Shown piece by piece: positions 15,147 through 23,064 of a DNA stretch of 64,000 bases; the stretch's first letter is position 1; each line of letters begins with the position of its first letter. Source of the stretch: Spirochaeta sp. UBA5339 (GTDB lineage: Bacteria > Spirochaetota > Spirochaetia > DSM-2461); NCBI GenBank assembly GCA_002408085.1, contig DHQL01000016.1, positions 154,687 through 218,686 on the forward strand, written 5' to 3'. The notes beneath the pieces are model-generated. The model saw only the letters and a program-made list of their open reading frames with translations. It had not been told where the DNA came from and did no database searches. Made by a program: the position numbers and the translations under genes.

Positions 15147-16082
15147 ATGTCAAAACTAATCAGAATTCTATTGGCTCTATTTCTCGTCTTATCATTCGTC
15201 GCCTGTGATAATCCCACAAGCAGCTCAGATGCTGAAGTCACAATGCTTCCTTCTCTTGGAGGATCTATCAGTAGAGCAGTTATCCCCTCAACAGGTGTAG
15301 ATAGAGCAACAGCTCTCTACTACTTCCAGACACCTCTGGTTTACTCATTCGAAGATAATGACCAGGGAGTTGGTGATGGTGATAGCTTTACGGCAAACAA
15401 TGATGTTTTTGGCGATGTGACTTTCACAATCAGCGTATCAGACTCAATCGTCACTTATACTGGAACCGATGCTTCAGACTCAATTGAAATCACCATCTCA
15501 TATGACTCTGAATCAAAAGCATTCAGCCTTACCCAGTTCATGTACATTGATGACCAGTCTGGTGTACTCGGTGCTCCCATGAAGCTCTTTGCCCAGGTAA
15601 AAGCTACTGATGTTCCCATCGCCGATGACGGAACATTCCAGGGAGATATTTGGGCAGTGGTACTTGCAGATATGGGTGGCTCAATCGGAGCCCAGGTTAA
15701 TGGTGTTGGAGAACTCTATCACGGTGAAATGACTACAGGAAATGTTGGAACTGGTGTTGCTTTCCAGGATCAGGGAATGAGTATGACAATCCCTGATGGA
15801 ACAAATAAACCTGCCGATGCTGCTGCTCTGAGCAACTTGTCAAACATGAAGGCTTATATGAATGATGTCGGCTATACAGCTTTCAAAACTGCTGCAACAA
15901 TGGCAGAACTGAACGGTATCTACTACAGAATCGGCCAGGCAAATGCTGTCGAGTGTGATCCTACCGATGAGGGAGCCAATCCTTCCTACATTGATGATGA
16001 CCTGAATACAACGTCAGATTTTCAGGCTTACTTTGTGAGTAAGGGACTTACATCCTGGGCCTCAGTGACTAAGTACCAGTAG
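15147..16082 (+). CDS. Putative lipoprotein, 311 aa
   Basis: The ATG at 15147 is preceded by GGAGG at 15138-15142, so upstream in-frame codons are not the start. The N-terminus is a lipoprotein signal: hydrophobic ILLALFLVLSFVAC with a lipidated cysteine at position 20, then a Ser/Thr/Asp-rich linker. The mature part is acidic, rich in Gly, Asp, Ser and Thr, and looks like an all-beta exported domain. No family is recognised. It is the only clear exported protein in the island and its codon use is less AT-rich than that of neighbours, so it may have a separate origin. It has its own terminator at 16101. Possible control by the Xre operator pair upstream. Confidence 0.85.
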   Translation: MSKLIRILLALFLVLSFVACDNPTSSSDAEVTMLPSLGGSISRAVIPSTGVDRATALYYFQTPLVYSFEDNDQGVGDGDSFTANNDVFGDVTFTISVSDSIVTYTGTDASDSIEITISYDSESKAFSLTQFMYIDDQSGVLGAPMKLFAQVKATDVPIADDGTFQGDIWAVVLADMGGSIGAQVNGVGELYHGEMTTGNVGTGVAFQDQGMSMTIPDGTNKPADAAALSNLSNMKAYMNDVGYTAFKTAATMAELNGIYYRIGQANAVECDPTDEGANPSYIDDDLNTTSDFQAYFVSKGLTSWASVTKYQ

Positions 16083-16100
16083 AAAAAAACTACTTTAATG

Positions 16101-16126
16101 AAGCTGTCTTAACGGGCAGCTTTTTT
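16101..16126 (+). terminator. Rho-independent terminator after lipoprotein gene
   Basis: Stem AAGCTG (16101-16106) pairs with CAGCTT (16117-16122), followed by a T run to 16126. It starts 18 bases after the lipoprotein stop and touches the 3' end of the convergent gene on the minus strand. Confidence 0.8.
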
Positions 16127-16949
16127 ATTCAAAGTCAGTATTACTGTCTATTTGAGCTATATCAAACCCTAAAAGAAAGAATGCTTTATCAATAGCTCGA
16201 AAATCTGACTGTTTATATTCTTCTCCAAATTCAATAGTCGTAATATATCGAAGAAACCAAGAAGCAAGTTTATTTGATATCATTGCAGCTTGATGATTAG
16301 TAATGCTGCGCCTCTTAATTTCAAGTAATTCTCTATGTTCCTTAGCTACAAATCTTTTTCTACTCCCATTACCACTGAAAGATATTAGTTTAGAAGTAAT
16401 TTTCTTAAGATTATTTTTTTCTTCAGACGACAGGTTCTTTGAAAATTCAACAAATATATAACCTATAAATGCAGCCACTCTTGAATCAAAAATTGTCGTA
16501 TAGTCACATGTGAAGGAATAAACTTTGGTCCAACCACTACTCCAAGTAATTTCCTCAAGATCACAGTCAATACAGTTATCATCTTCAAACCAGGTTTTAC
16601 ATCGAAGTAAATAACTTTTTAATTCACTTTTACGGTGTAAATCTATTGCATCGATTATGTTTGATTTTTGAACATCACCCCAATCAAATATTTCGATACA
16701 AGAAAGTATTAGAGAATGATCATCTGATTCTTTATTTATTGGCAATTGAGAATCTATATTCACAGAATACTTCGGATTGTATAAATAAAAATTATTATAT
16801 TCTTCAGATGCAGGAAGAACTCCATTACAACTAAGAACACCTCTTTGTCCATAATTCATAGAGTAGCTTTTGAACTGGATATTGTTTGAATAGAACTCAG
16901 AGAAATTTAGCTCATTCATAATGTTTACAAAATCCGAAAAGTTTTTCAT
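16125..16949 (-). CDS. Hypothetical protein with DNA-glycosylase-like segment, 274 aa
   Basis: ATG 16949 is preferred over the ATG two codons earlier because AAGGA then stands seven bases upstream. No signal peptide. The middle has YTTIFDSRVAAFIGYI (about residue 154-169), recalling the IYDSRVA segment found in OGG-like helix-hairpin-helix DNA glycosylases and relatives; upstream is a Cys/Asp-rich stretch (CIDCDLEEITW). A late basic segment GNGSRKRF could contact nucleic acid. Beyond this I do not recognise it, and the glycosylase resemblance is weak. Strong AT bias and Lys/Asn/Ile content match the island. It is monocistronic and convergent with the lipoprotein gene. Confidence 0.6.
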   Translation of the reverse strand: MKNFSDFVNIMNELNFSEFYSNNIQFKSYSMNYGQRGVLSCNGVLPASEEYNNFYLYNPKYSVNIDSQLPINKESDDHSLILSCIEIFDWGDVQKSNIIDAIDLHRKSELKSYLLRCKTWFEDDNCIDCDLEEITWSSGWTKVYSFTCDYTTIFDSRVAAFIGYIFVEFSKNLSSEEKNNLKKITSKLISFSGNGSRKRFVAKEHRELLEIKRRSITNHQAAMISNKLASWFLRYITTIEFGEEYKQSDFRAIDKAFFLLGFDIAQIDSNTDFE

Positions 16950-17023
16950 TTGCATTTCCTTTTTTTTTAATATGTAAATAGTAATACTGTAAGTAGATCC
17001 ATAATAATCAAATAGATAGTTTT

Positions 17024-17326
17024 TTATTTCAAGGATTTTTTTATATATCTTACTATTCTCTTTGCATCAAAGAAAGCATAGCAGAAGGATATAGATATAG
17101 GGTAAAGAAAAATAAAAATGACTCGATCCCGTAACCCTTGAAAGCTATACCAATTCTGAGTAATCCCATTTATCCACTTTAAGAAATTTAAAGTAATACC
17201 CATCCCTTCAACCCTGGCAAAAACTTCAGGATTCTCTTTATCAAGGTCCAGGTCATATATCACCCTCTGAAAGTGTTCATGATCCATCTTATCCGATAGT
17301 TCCGTAATCCATTTTCCAATTCTCAT
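17024..17326 (-). CDS. Small protein with one membrane-like segment, possible EAD-like domain, 100 aa
   Basis: ATG 17326 starts one base after the stop of the 422-residue gene, with GGAGG about seven bases upstream, so translation is coupled; an upstream in-frame start inside that gene was set aside. Residues 1-50 are helical and charged (WITELSDKMDHEHFQRVI, then a short LDLDKENP loop), a pattern reminiscent of the small death-like effector-associated domains of bacterial defence proteins, but only weakly. Residues 68-86 (VIFIFLYPISISFCYAFF) could span the membrane, and the tail is basic. Inference: a membrane partner of the upstream protein. No family recognised. Confidence 0.65.
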   Translation of the reverse strand: MRIGKWITELSDKMDHEHFQRVIYDLDLDKENPEVFARVEGMGITLNFLKWINGITQNWYSFQGLRDRVIFIFLYPISISFCYAFFDAKRIVRYIKKSLK

Positions 17327-17327
17327 T

Positions 17328-18596
17328 TCATCCTCCAAAGCACGAAATGTCATAGATATTGACACTCTCAAGTGTCCCTCTGGCATCCCAGAGCTTGTTT
17401 AGTGTCTCATCAGGGAGAAGAGTCAGGATCTCTTCCTCTTCCTTCTCCCATTCATTAGTTTGCTGCACCCAGACATCAAGAGGCCACTGCCAATCCACCT
17501 GATAGCCAAGTCTATTAGCAAGTACGATTCCTTTTCCATAAGGGGCTTTTAAAAGGGGATCAATGTTGTATGGTGCTTCTTGATTCAATAAACGATCTGC
17601 AAGGTCATCAGGTTTCTTACTGACTCTGATTGCACTGCGAATGGCAGCAATGATTCGGGAGGGACTATCACTGGAGAGATTCAACAGCAATTTGGCTGCT
17701 TTGTTCTTCTCAATCCCTTTGAGGATATAACCAGCCATATCTTCAGCGGTGTAAAGTCTTCTTTTCTTGAGGACCATTTTGCTGGGATACTTAACCTCAG
17801 TTGGGAATTTGAGCATAAACTTGAGCCTGGGATCATAAATGTCAAAGAGGTCTTCCAAGGTCGGTCTATCTTCTTCAGGCAAATCCTCCAAGACTTTATG
17901 AAGCATATAATAAGGAACCTGCCTTCTTTTCTCTAAATATGAGCGTTTATAGATAATATTGCTTGGGGTTACCTGAAGGTATATCGACCGATAGTCTGTT
18001 AAGTGCAATGTGCGATCAGAATTCGGTAGTATAGATGTCATCACCTCAGCATAGTAAAATCTTTTCCCTGGTTCATACTCTGTTACTATTGATCGTCTGT
18101 AAAAGTCTTTCCCTGTGCAGTGATAGAGCTTTATGGCTGTTTCTTGATCTTCAAGATAGAGACCACGGAAGTAGCTGAATAAATGATCCTCGATGATCCG
18201 AGATTTCTTTATGACTGGATCACTATGTACCTGTTCCACATCTCTATAGACAGGTTCCGAATCCAACTCAAAATCTTCAGGGAAGCCCACCAGTAGATAT
18301 GGATTCTGATGAGCATCAACTCGTAGAAAAATCACCAGGTCGTATCTGAACTTCCCCAGTTCAATCTGTAGACAAATCTCTTTCTCATGAACACTATTAA
18401 CGAGGGCGGAACTTATCTTCTCAAGAACTTGAAACAGTCTGAATCTCTCAACTTCTTTTTCCTGGTCCTTAATCAGAGTGAAATATAGGATGTTGGTAAA
18501 ATACATAGGTTGATCAATCCAGGTCTGATACAGCAGGTCCTTCGATATTTCTATGATGTTGCCATCTTCAATGGCTTGTTCTTTATCTTCTGACAT
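17328..18596 (-). CDS. Unrecognised protein, 422 aa, first gene of a two-gene unit
   Basis: ATG 18596 with AAGGAG upstream. No signal peptide or membrane segment. The N-terminal 200 residues mix beta strands and helices (ICLQIELGKFRYDLVIFLRV, PYLLVGFPEDFEL); there is an arginine- and lysine-rich middle (YLEKRRQVPYY, VLKKRRLYT) and a helical region ending in WEKEEEEILTLLPDETLNKL. I cannot assign a domain. The 100-residue gene follows with coupled translation. The upstream gap carries a 31-base element identical to one before the gene at 21604, so the two units are probably co-regulated. AT-rich, island-type codon use. A role in a multi-gene defence system is suggested by context only. Confidence 0.75.
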   Translation of the reverse strand: MSEDKEQAIEDGNIIEISKDLLYQTWIDQPMYFTNILYFTLIKDQEKEVERFRLFQVLEKISSALVNSVHEKEICLQIELGKFRYDLVIFLRVDAHQNPYLLVGFPEDFELDSEPVYRDVEQVHSDPVIKKSRIIEDHLFSYFRGLYLEDQETAIKLYHCTGKDFYRRSIVTEYEPGKRFYYAEVMTSILPNSDRTLHLTDYRSIYLQVTPSNIIYKRSYLEKRRQVPYYMLHKVLEDLPEEDRPTLEDLFDIYDPRLKFMLKFPTEVKYPSKMVLKKRRLYTAEDMAGYILKGIEKNKAAKLLLNLSSDSPSRIIAAIRSAIRVSKKPDDLADRLLNQEAPYNIDPLLKAPYGKGIVLANRLGYQVDWQWPLDVWVQQTNEWEKEEEEILTLLPDETLNKLWDARGTLESVNIYDISCFGG

Positions 18597-18624
18597 ACAT
18601 ACTCCTTACAAAAAGCTGCATATC

Positions 18625-18655
18625 ATATAAGAAAAAGTTTCCAAAAGTAAAACGA
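18625..18655 (-). promoter_or_regulatory. Shared 31-bp promoter/operator element, copy 1
   Basis: 31 bases identical to 21658-21688. On the minus strand it holds TTTACT, then an 18-base spacer ending just before TATGAT, a plausible -35/-10 pair for the gene at 18596. The segment GTTTCCAAAAGTAAAAC inside it has outer arms GTTT/AAAC and could be an operator. Confidence 0.6.
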
Positions 18656-18720
18656 AAAAGAAATTATTTTTTAATTGATTACAGTATAGTGATTTAAGTA
18701 ACAGCGACATCAAAGAGGTA

Positions 18721-19614
18721 TCACAATTCTCTATGAAACCTATACTTCTCCCGAATACGATCAGCATACCGAGCAATGATCTCCGCTATCCTTTCCCAGC
18801 CTTCTTCGGCACAGGCAACAACTCTCTCATTAGATCCTTGAAGGAATAGTTCAATATCGGAATGGGAAGTATTATGAACTTTGAGTGCTGGGTCTTGAAC
18901 CAGAAGTCTTTCAACATTCTCGGGAGATAAGCTGATCAAATATGGGCAATCAAATTCCTTGGCGAATAACACTCCCCAAGAGTTGACGAAATCGACTCTA
19001 CAGATTGTCGATAAGCTCTCTGCAAAATGCCTCATGACCACCTGCGCTTCATACTCTACTATACAAGGAATAACCTCAGTTAAGGCTTCAACAGAATTGT
19101 CATTTTTCAGAGAAAGAACAACTTCATCCTTATTGTCTTTGAACATGAAGTAGCCCACCGTATGAAAAGAGTGCTTCTCCTCAAGCCAATATTGGAGCAG
19201 CCAGAACTCGCTCTTAGGGTAATAATGTTGCTCATAATATGTGGCAAACCCCTCGGTCAAATAGGGACCGTATACATCAAATTGGAAGAGGTTGTCATAA
19301 AAGTAATGTAGTATCTCATGGAACAAGGTAGATTCAATTTCCATACCGTGCTGATCCCTGTTGATAAGAATCTCATCGGTGGCTTGAACATACCGCCCCA
19401 GGCAGTCATCCAAATCGAGAAATGAGATTTGAATCTCTCCTCGCTGAGTTAAAGGGATACCAACGTCTATTGAGACTTCCTGGACTTTACCAATTACGGA
19501 TGAGAGAATGTTCTGCCAGGGATATACCCAGTCTGTAAATAGCTTAAAATCAAATATCTCTCCATTTGACACGATTGTATATTTCAGAGCTTGCTGATGT
19601 TGGATTTCGGTCAT
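18721..19614 (-). CDS. HExxH metalloprotease-like protein, 297 aa
   Basis: ATG 19614 has GGGGA upstream within the end of the preceding gene, and starts two bases after that gene's stop, so it is translationally coupled. The zinc motif is HEILH (99-103) in STLFHEILHYFYDN, and 17 residues later comes LTEGFATYYEQHY with E121 as candidate third ligand, the gluzincin pattern. No signal peptide. The first 95 residues look beta-rich (RGEIQISFLDLDDC). It is the last gene of a three-gene unit 21604-18721 with two paralogous proteins. This suggests a protease acting on, or released by, those partners; that is inference. It differs from the HELGH protein at 12585 and is not its close paralogue. Confidence 0.75.
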   Translation of the reverse strand: MTEIQHQQALKYTIVSNGEIFDFKLFTDWVYPWQNILSSVIGKVQEVSIDVGIPLTQRGEIQISFLDLDDCLGRYVQATDEILINRDQHGMEIESTLFHEILHYFYDNLFQFDVYGPYLTEGFATYYEQHYYPKSEFWLLQYWLEEKHSFHTVGYFMFKDNKDEVVLSLKNDNSVEALTEVIPCIVEYEAQVVMRHFAESLSTICRVDFVNSWGVLFAKEFDCPYLISLSPENVERLLVQDPALKVHNTSHSDIELFLQGSNERVVACAEEGWERIAEIIARYADRIREKYRFHREL

Positions 19615-19616
19615 AC

Positions 19617-20348
19617 TTATTCCCCATCGCAAATAGAATCATCAATTACGTTAATTCCGACAATCCTTTTCTTGTCAGAGATATTAACTGTTTCATACTG
19701 AACCTCAACATGGACCGACTTAGCATCCCAATCAATTTCATTGGGTTCAAGAAGTACAATCCCAAAATCATCAGTGGTAAACCTTTTTTTCGGAACTAAT
19801 AAACGTTTTCTTATGAGATTATCAAGCCTCTCTTTGAACGCTAATTCTTCAGATGACTCTATATTCTTAACTTCAGGCATTCTGATAACATCACCAACTA
19901 AGTCGTAGAGATTGTCGAAACCATGTGCATTTTCTTGTTCAGAATCATTGATTATGTATTTGGATTTTTCTTTCCGCATTTCAAGCAGAAAAGCTGTATA
20001 CTCCTTTTGATTCTTACAGATATGATAGTTGTGGGATGATAAGAATCTATGACTTACTTCATTTCCATTTTGTAGTGACAAAAAACCTCTGTACCACCCG
20101 ATCCCGCAGTGGAAAATAATTTCAAAATGCATGCTTGGAAATATACTCGACATTTTGAGTAGAGCATTGTAAGTCATACGTCGAAATGTATCAAAATAGT
20201 ACATGACTTTTCCGTCGGTAGTTCCGTCCCCTGATTGATGAAAATCAATTACTTTATCCTGAGATAATAGCCAAACTATATCCTTCCAATCTTGGCTGGA
20301 CATGAACTGTTCATACTCTTCTTTTTCGGAGAGTGAAGAATACTTCAC
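19617..20348 (-). CDS. Unknown family protein, paralogue of the upstream gene, 243 aa
   Basis: GTG start at 20348, 26 bases after the upstream gene, without a visible ribosome site. Residues 14-170 align by eye with the C-terminal two thirds of the upstream 409-residue protein: MSSQDWKDIVWL against LKSQNWKEIVQQ, YNALLKMSSIFPSMHFEIIF against NDALLFLSRHFPKLKIETIY, and GFDNLYDLVGD against GFGSLYSLVGD. So the two genes are tandem paralogues. The C-terminal 70 residues are different and beta-rich. No signal peptide or membrane segment. The family is not recognised; the conserved FP(K/S)(L/M)(K/H)(I/F)E strand and LVGD end are its markers. Confidence 0.75.
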   Translation of the reverse strand: MKYSSLSEKEEYEQFMSSQDWKDIVWLLSQDKVIDFHQSGDGTTDGKVMYYFDTFRRMTYNALLKMSSIFPSMHFEIIFHCGIGWYRGFLSLQNGNEVSHRFLSSHNYHICKNQKEYTAFLLEMRKEKSKYIINDSEQENAHGFDNLYDLVGDVIRMPEVKNIESSEELAFKERLDNLIRKRLLVPKKRFTTDDFGIVLLEPNEIDWDAKSVHVEVQYETVNISDKKRIVGINVIDDSICDGE

Positions 20349-20374
20349 AAAAATTTTGTGATAACATTCATCAG

Positions 20375-21604
20375 TTATAAAATACTCTTTAAACTGGACT
20401 CCAAATTGATAATTCTTTTCATATGATTTTTGTTGTTAATCTCAACAGTCATCATTGCAAAACTCAAATTACCTTTATTTATTACATTTTCAATGATTTT
20501 TGAGTCGGCCTCACTCATTACAGGTTCTTCTTTTGAATCTCCAACCAAAGAATACAAACTTCCAAATCCTTCAAGGATCTCTAATTGAGGATCATTAAAG
20601 ATATACTCTGAGTCCTCAAATATTTTATTTCGAAATTGATTTAGTTTATTACTATCAGAAATATCTTGCCGATAACTCTCAATTGAGAAGTGTTTTTGGT
20701 ATTTTATTTTCCCATTCTCATAGATCATGAAACCTCTTTTTGTCTTGTGTTGAATATCATGATAAATAGTTTCAATCTTTAGTTTTGGGAAATGTCTTGA
20801 TAAAAAGAGTAATGCATCATTGGCATACCATAATTGTGTAGTGAAAGAGTACTTAAATCGTTTCCCAAGCATAATTTCACCTGAGTAATTTTCATCAATA
20901 ATTCTATTTAAATCTGCTCTCTCTGATTGCTGGACAATTTCTTTCCAATTTTGGCTCTTCAAATAGTCTTCTAATTGTTTCCTATCCTGAAGTGTTCCAT
21001 ATTGAATATATATTTCATGAAGATAAGGTGTTCCTCCAAAATATTCAAAACAGAATGGCCTTTTGACATTAGAACCATAGCCAAAAATTGTTGATAATTT
21101 CGTATCGAGCCATATATTGACATCCCCATAGTTATTACAGCTCCAGAAGACTTCATGGGGTTCAGGCAATTTAACTTCATTCTCAAGTTTAATTCCCAAA
21201 TATTCATAGTTATTTAAGAAGAATTGGTATTCAGTAGGATTATTAAAGATAATGTATTTTGAATCTCGGTAATATTCTTCAAGAATCACTCCTCCCTTTG
21301 AAGAAGCCCAACCACAAGGCATTCCATCATGAGGATCTCTTGTTCCAATATGACCAGTTAACTTGAATCCAGAGAGTACTTTTGAAGACTCTTTAAGCCA
21401 ATCTATCGGAAGAAGATAGGATTTTGTCCAAATATCATAACTTATCTTTCCAAGATCAATATTTGTAATATCAATATCTATATGATGAAACCTCTCTTTT
21501 ATGAACTCTTTATGAAACTTCCTCAGATGCTGAACTTGTGCTTCTTGGATTTGGTATTCCTCATCCCATTCAATGTTGATTTTGTGATTCTGTAAGTCTC
21601 CCAT
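20375..21604 (-). CDS. Unknown family protein with repeated domain, 409 aa
   Basis: ATG 21604 is chosen because AGGAG lies seven bases upstream; a start six codons earlier lacks one. It contains a C-terminal domain (about residues 210-360) shared with the next gene, and the N-terminal part (about 50-140) may hold a third, more distant copy: DLGKISYDIW..SKVLSGFKLTGHI against MLGKRFKYSF..LSRHFPKLKIETIY, and SKYIIFNNP against SEYIFNDP. No catalytic motif, signal or membrane segment is apparent. The upstream gap carries the 31-base element found before the gene at 18596. It heads a three-gene unit ending with a metalloprotease-like protein. Function unknown; repeat architecture suggests a binding or sensor protein. 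Confidence 0.75.
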   Translation of the reverse strand: MGDLQNHKINIEWDEEYQIQEAQVQHLRKFHKEFIKERFHHIDIDITNIDLGKISYDIWTKSYLLPIDWLKESSKVLSGFKLTGHIGTRDPHDGMPCGWASSKGGVILEEYYRDSKYIIFNNPTEYQFFLNNYEYLGIKLENEVKLPEPHEVFWSCNNYGDVNIWLDTKLSTIFGYGSNVKRPFCFEYFGGTPYLHEIYIQYGTLQDRKQLEDYLKSQNWKEIVQQSERADLNRIIDENYSGEIMLGKRFKYSFTTQLWYANDALLFLSRHFPKLKIETIYHDIQHKTKRGFMIYENGKIKYQKHFSIESYRQDISDSNKLNQFRNKIFEDSEYIFNDPQLEILEGFGSLYSLVGDSKEEPVMSEADSKIIENVINKGNLSFAMMTVEINNKNHMKRIINLESSLKSIL

Positions 21605-21657
21605 ATAACACTCCTGCCTCATATTTATTGTGTGGAGCGCATATGGCTCCGAATGTT

Positions 21658-21688
21658 ATATAAGAAAAAGTTTCCAAAAGTAAAACGA
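21658..21688 (-). promoter_or_regulatory. Shared 31-bp promoter/operator element, copy 2
   Basis: Identical over 31 bases to 18625-18655, with looser AT-rich similarity continuing on the side away from the gene. On the minus strand TTTACT and TATAAC, 18 bases apart, form a plausible promoter for the gene at 21604. It links expression of the two gene units. Confidence 0.6.
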
Positions 21689-21760
21689 TAAATAATTATT
21701 TTTTTAAATCATTATTATAGAAAGATTTAAAAAGTCATCTTGATTGAATAGCTATAAATA

Positions 21761-22218
21761 TTAGTAGATTCCGTATTCCATCTCTTCAAGATTCCGACCA
21801 TCAAGGAGTAATCCCAAGGCATAGATTCTATCCATCCCGTTGAACATCATTGCACCCCGACGGTGGAGAATAAAACGATCATGATCAATGGCAATCTCCC
21901 CAAACTTGGAGACTAATAACTTCAGCCAGCAACACTGAAGATATAGACTTAGGTCTGAATATAATTCGTGATTAGTACTCCTTCCGCCCGTTGTAATGAA
22001 GATCCCTCTTCTTCATATTGCAGAAATCAGTTATTGAAATATTTGTCTCGATAACGGTAGAACTCGTCTTCCTCAACAGAGATAGAGGTCTCATCATAGG
22101 CAAACAACTCAGGTGTCAAAAAAGCTTGCAGCTTGCAGAGCTTATTAAAACCAGGAAGGTCCGAATCAATAGATTCAGTTTTCTGTAAACAACTTCCAAG
22201 AGAATATAACAGGAACAA
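21761..22218 (-). pseudogene. Possible gene remnant, frame-broken
   Basis: On the minus strand, an open stretch without a start covers about 22013-21764 and ends with TAA at 21763-21761; it reads like protein (SKFGEIAIDHDRFILHRRGA, then DRIYALGLLLDGRNLEEMEY). Just upstream, another frame is open from 22218 to 22027 (GFNKLCKLQAFLTPELFAYD). No ribosome site or start joins them. This looks like one gene broken by frame loss, or two remnants, as is common next to the end of an integrated element. The product is not recognised. The alternative is chance open frames in AT-rich DNA. Confidence 0.3.
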
Positions 22219-22480
22219 CTAATGTTGCCCGATCTTATCCACAACTTCTTTTTTAGGTAAAGAATCTTTGATAATTTGATCTTATGTTCAAAAAGCATTC
22301 ATATTACTACAAGATATCACAAAATAAGTAGAATTGTGTTATACTACAAATGGATCGATTCCACATACTCCCCTACTCTCAATTTATCTGTTAATTTATT
22401 TTATTATATACATTTATTTTTCACAAATACTCTTTTTCTTTGCTATATTATTATCAAATATTTGAAAACGAGGTATTGTT

Positions 22481-22660
22481 TTGAGGAAAGAAATTACAGA
22501 TGTTAAAGGTTTGGCGGAAATCCTGGGAGTAAAGAAGGAGACTATTTATCAGTGGACATATGCACGAAAAATTCCACATTACAAGATGAATGGTATTGTC
22601 CGTTTCGACCTGGATAAAGTTGAGCGTTGGATGAATCAAAGAGAAGTTAAATCAGTATAA
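22481..22660 (+). CDS. Excisionase-like small HTH protein (TTG start)
   Basis: 59 residues starting at TTG 22481, with GAGG seven bases upstream deciding the start. The whole protein is a winged helix of the MerR/excisionase HTH_17 type: VKGLAEILGVKKETIYQWTY, then the wing KIPHYKMNGIVRFDLDKVERW. This is the hallmark layout of phage and integrative-element Xis proteins, which bend DNA at att sites and direct excision. It lies about 210 bases from the tmRNA-end fragment I call attR, the expected place. A strong terminator follows. No integrase is in the window; it would be expected beyond the left edge. Confidence 0.8.
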   Translation: MRKEITDVKGLAEILGVKKETIYQWTYARKIPHYKMNGIVRFDLDKVERWMNQREVKSV

Positions 22661-22677
22661 AAATTAACTATGCACAG

Positions 22678-22705
22678 AAAGCCTTCCTTGAGAAGGCTTT
22701 TTTTT
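22678..22705 (+). terminator. Terminator after excisionase-like gene
   Basis: Stem AAGCCTTC pairs with GAAGGCTT around a short loop, followed by a run of Ts to about 22705. It begins about 18 bases after the stop at 22660. Confidence 0.85.
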
Positions 22706-22868
22706 GTCCATGACATTAAGAATTTGATCAGTATTTTGATCAGAATAAAAAAAACTATAGAATACTTATAGAAATATATAGATAGAGAATATCGATATAT
22801 TTCGTTATATGATAGATAATTATTAAGATTCATAGAGAAATACTAAAACATATATAAATCACTATATT

Positions 22869-22892
22869 CGGTTTCGATTCCCGCCACCTCCA
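22869..22892 (+). other. tmRNA 3'-end fragment, probable attR
   Basis: The stretch ending TTCGATTCCCGCCACCTCCA has the T-loop TTCGATT, the 3' T-stem strand CCCGC, an acceptor strand CACCTCC and discriminator A, as at the 3' end of ssrA (tmRNA). The bases to its left are AT-rich and not a tmRNA body, and the final CCA is absent, so this is only the piece copied by site-specific integration. A terminator follows at once. It marks the right end of the island. The intact gene is expected left of the window. Confidence 0.7.
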
Positions 22893-22900
22893 AAGAAGAA

Positions 22901-22936
22901 GATCATTGCAGCACTGCCTGTGATGATCTTTTTTTT
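22901..22936 (+). terminator. Terminator after the tmRNA fragment
   Basis: GATCAT (22901-22906) pairs with ATGATC (22923-22928), with an inner CAC/GTG pair around TGCCT and a T run to 22936. It is probably the native terminator of the tmRNA gene. A near copy occurs at 27101-27129. Confidence 0.75.
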
Positions 22937-23064
22937 GTCCAGAACCAAAAAAATCAACAATATCAGGAACTTGTATCCCCAGCCGGTGTAGATTCCTTGA
23001 GTGATGGCTGCTGATTAAAATCTAACAGATTTAGGGATACGCCCTTTCAACGGTACTCAGATAT

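Larger units (their letters stand above)
1..22892. mobile_element. Right-hand part of an integrative genomic island with defence cargo
   Basis: The region is visibly AT-richer than the rest of the window, carries restriction, nuclease, Xre and toxin-like genes, and ends with an excisionase-like gene and a tmRNA 3' fragment. That combination is characteristic of an element integrated by a tyrosine recombinase into ssrA. The left boundary and integrase are not in the window, so only the right end is defined. Confidence 0.6.

Noticed and set aside
17327..17386. An upstream start for the 100-residue gene, giving 120 residues
   Set aside because: It would overlap the preceding gene by about 60 bases without a ribosome site, while the ATG at 17326 has GGAGG and follows the upstream stop at once.
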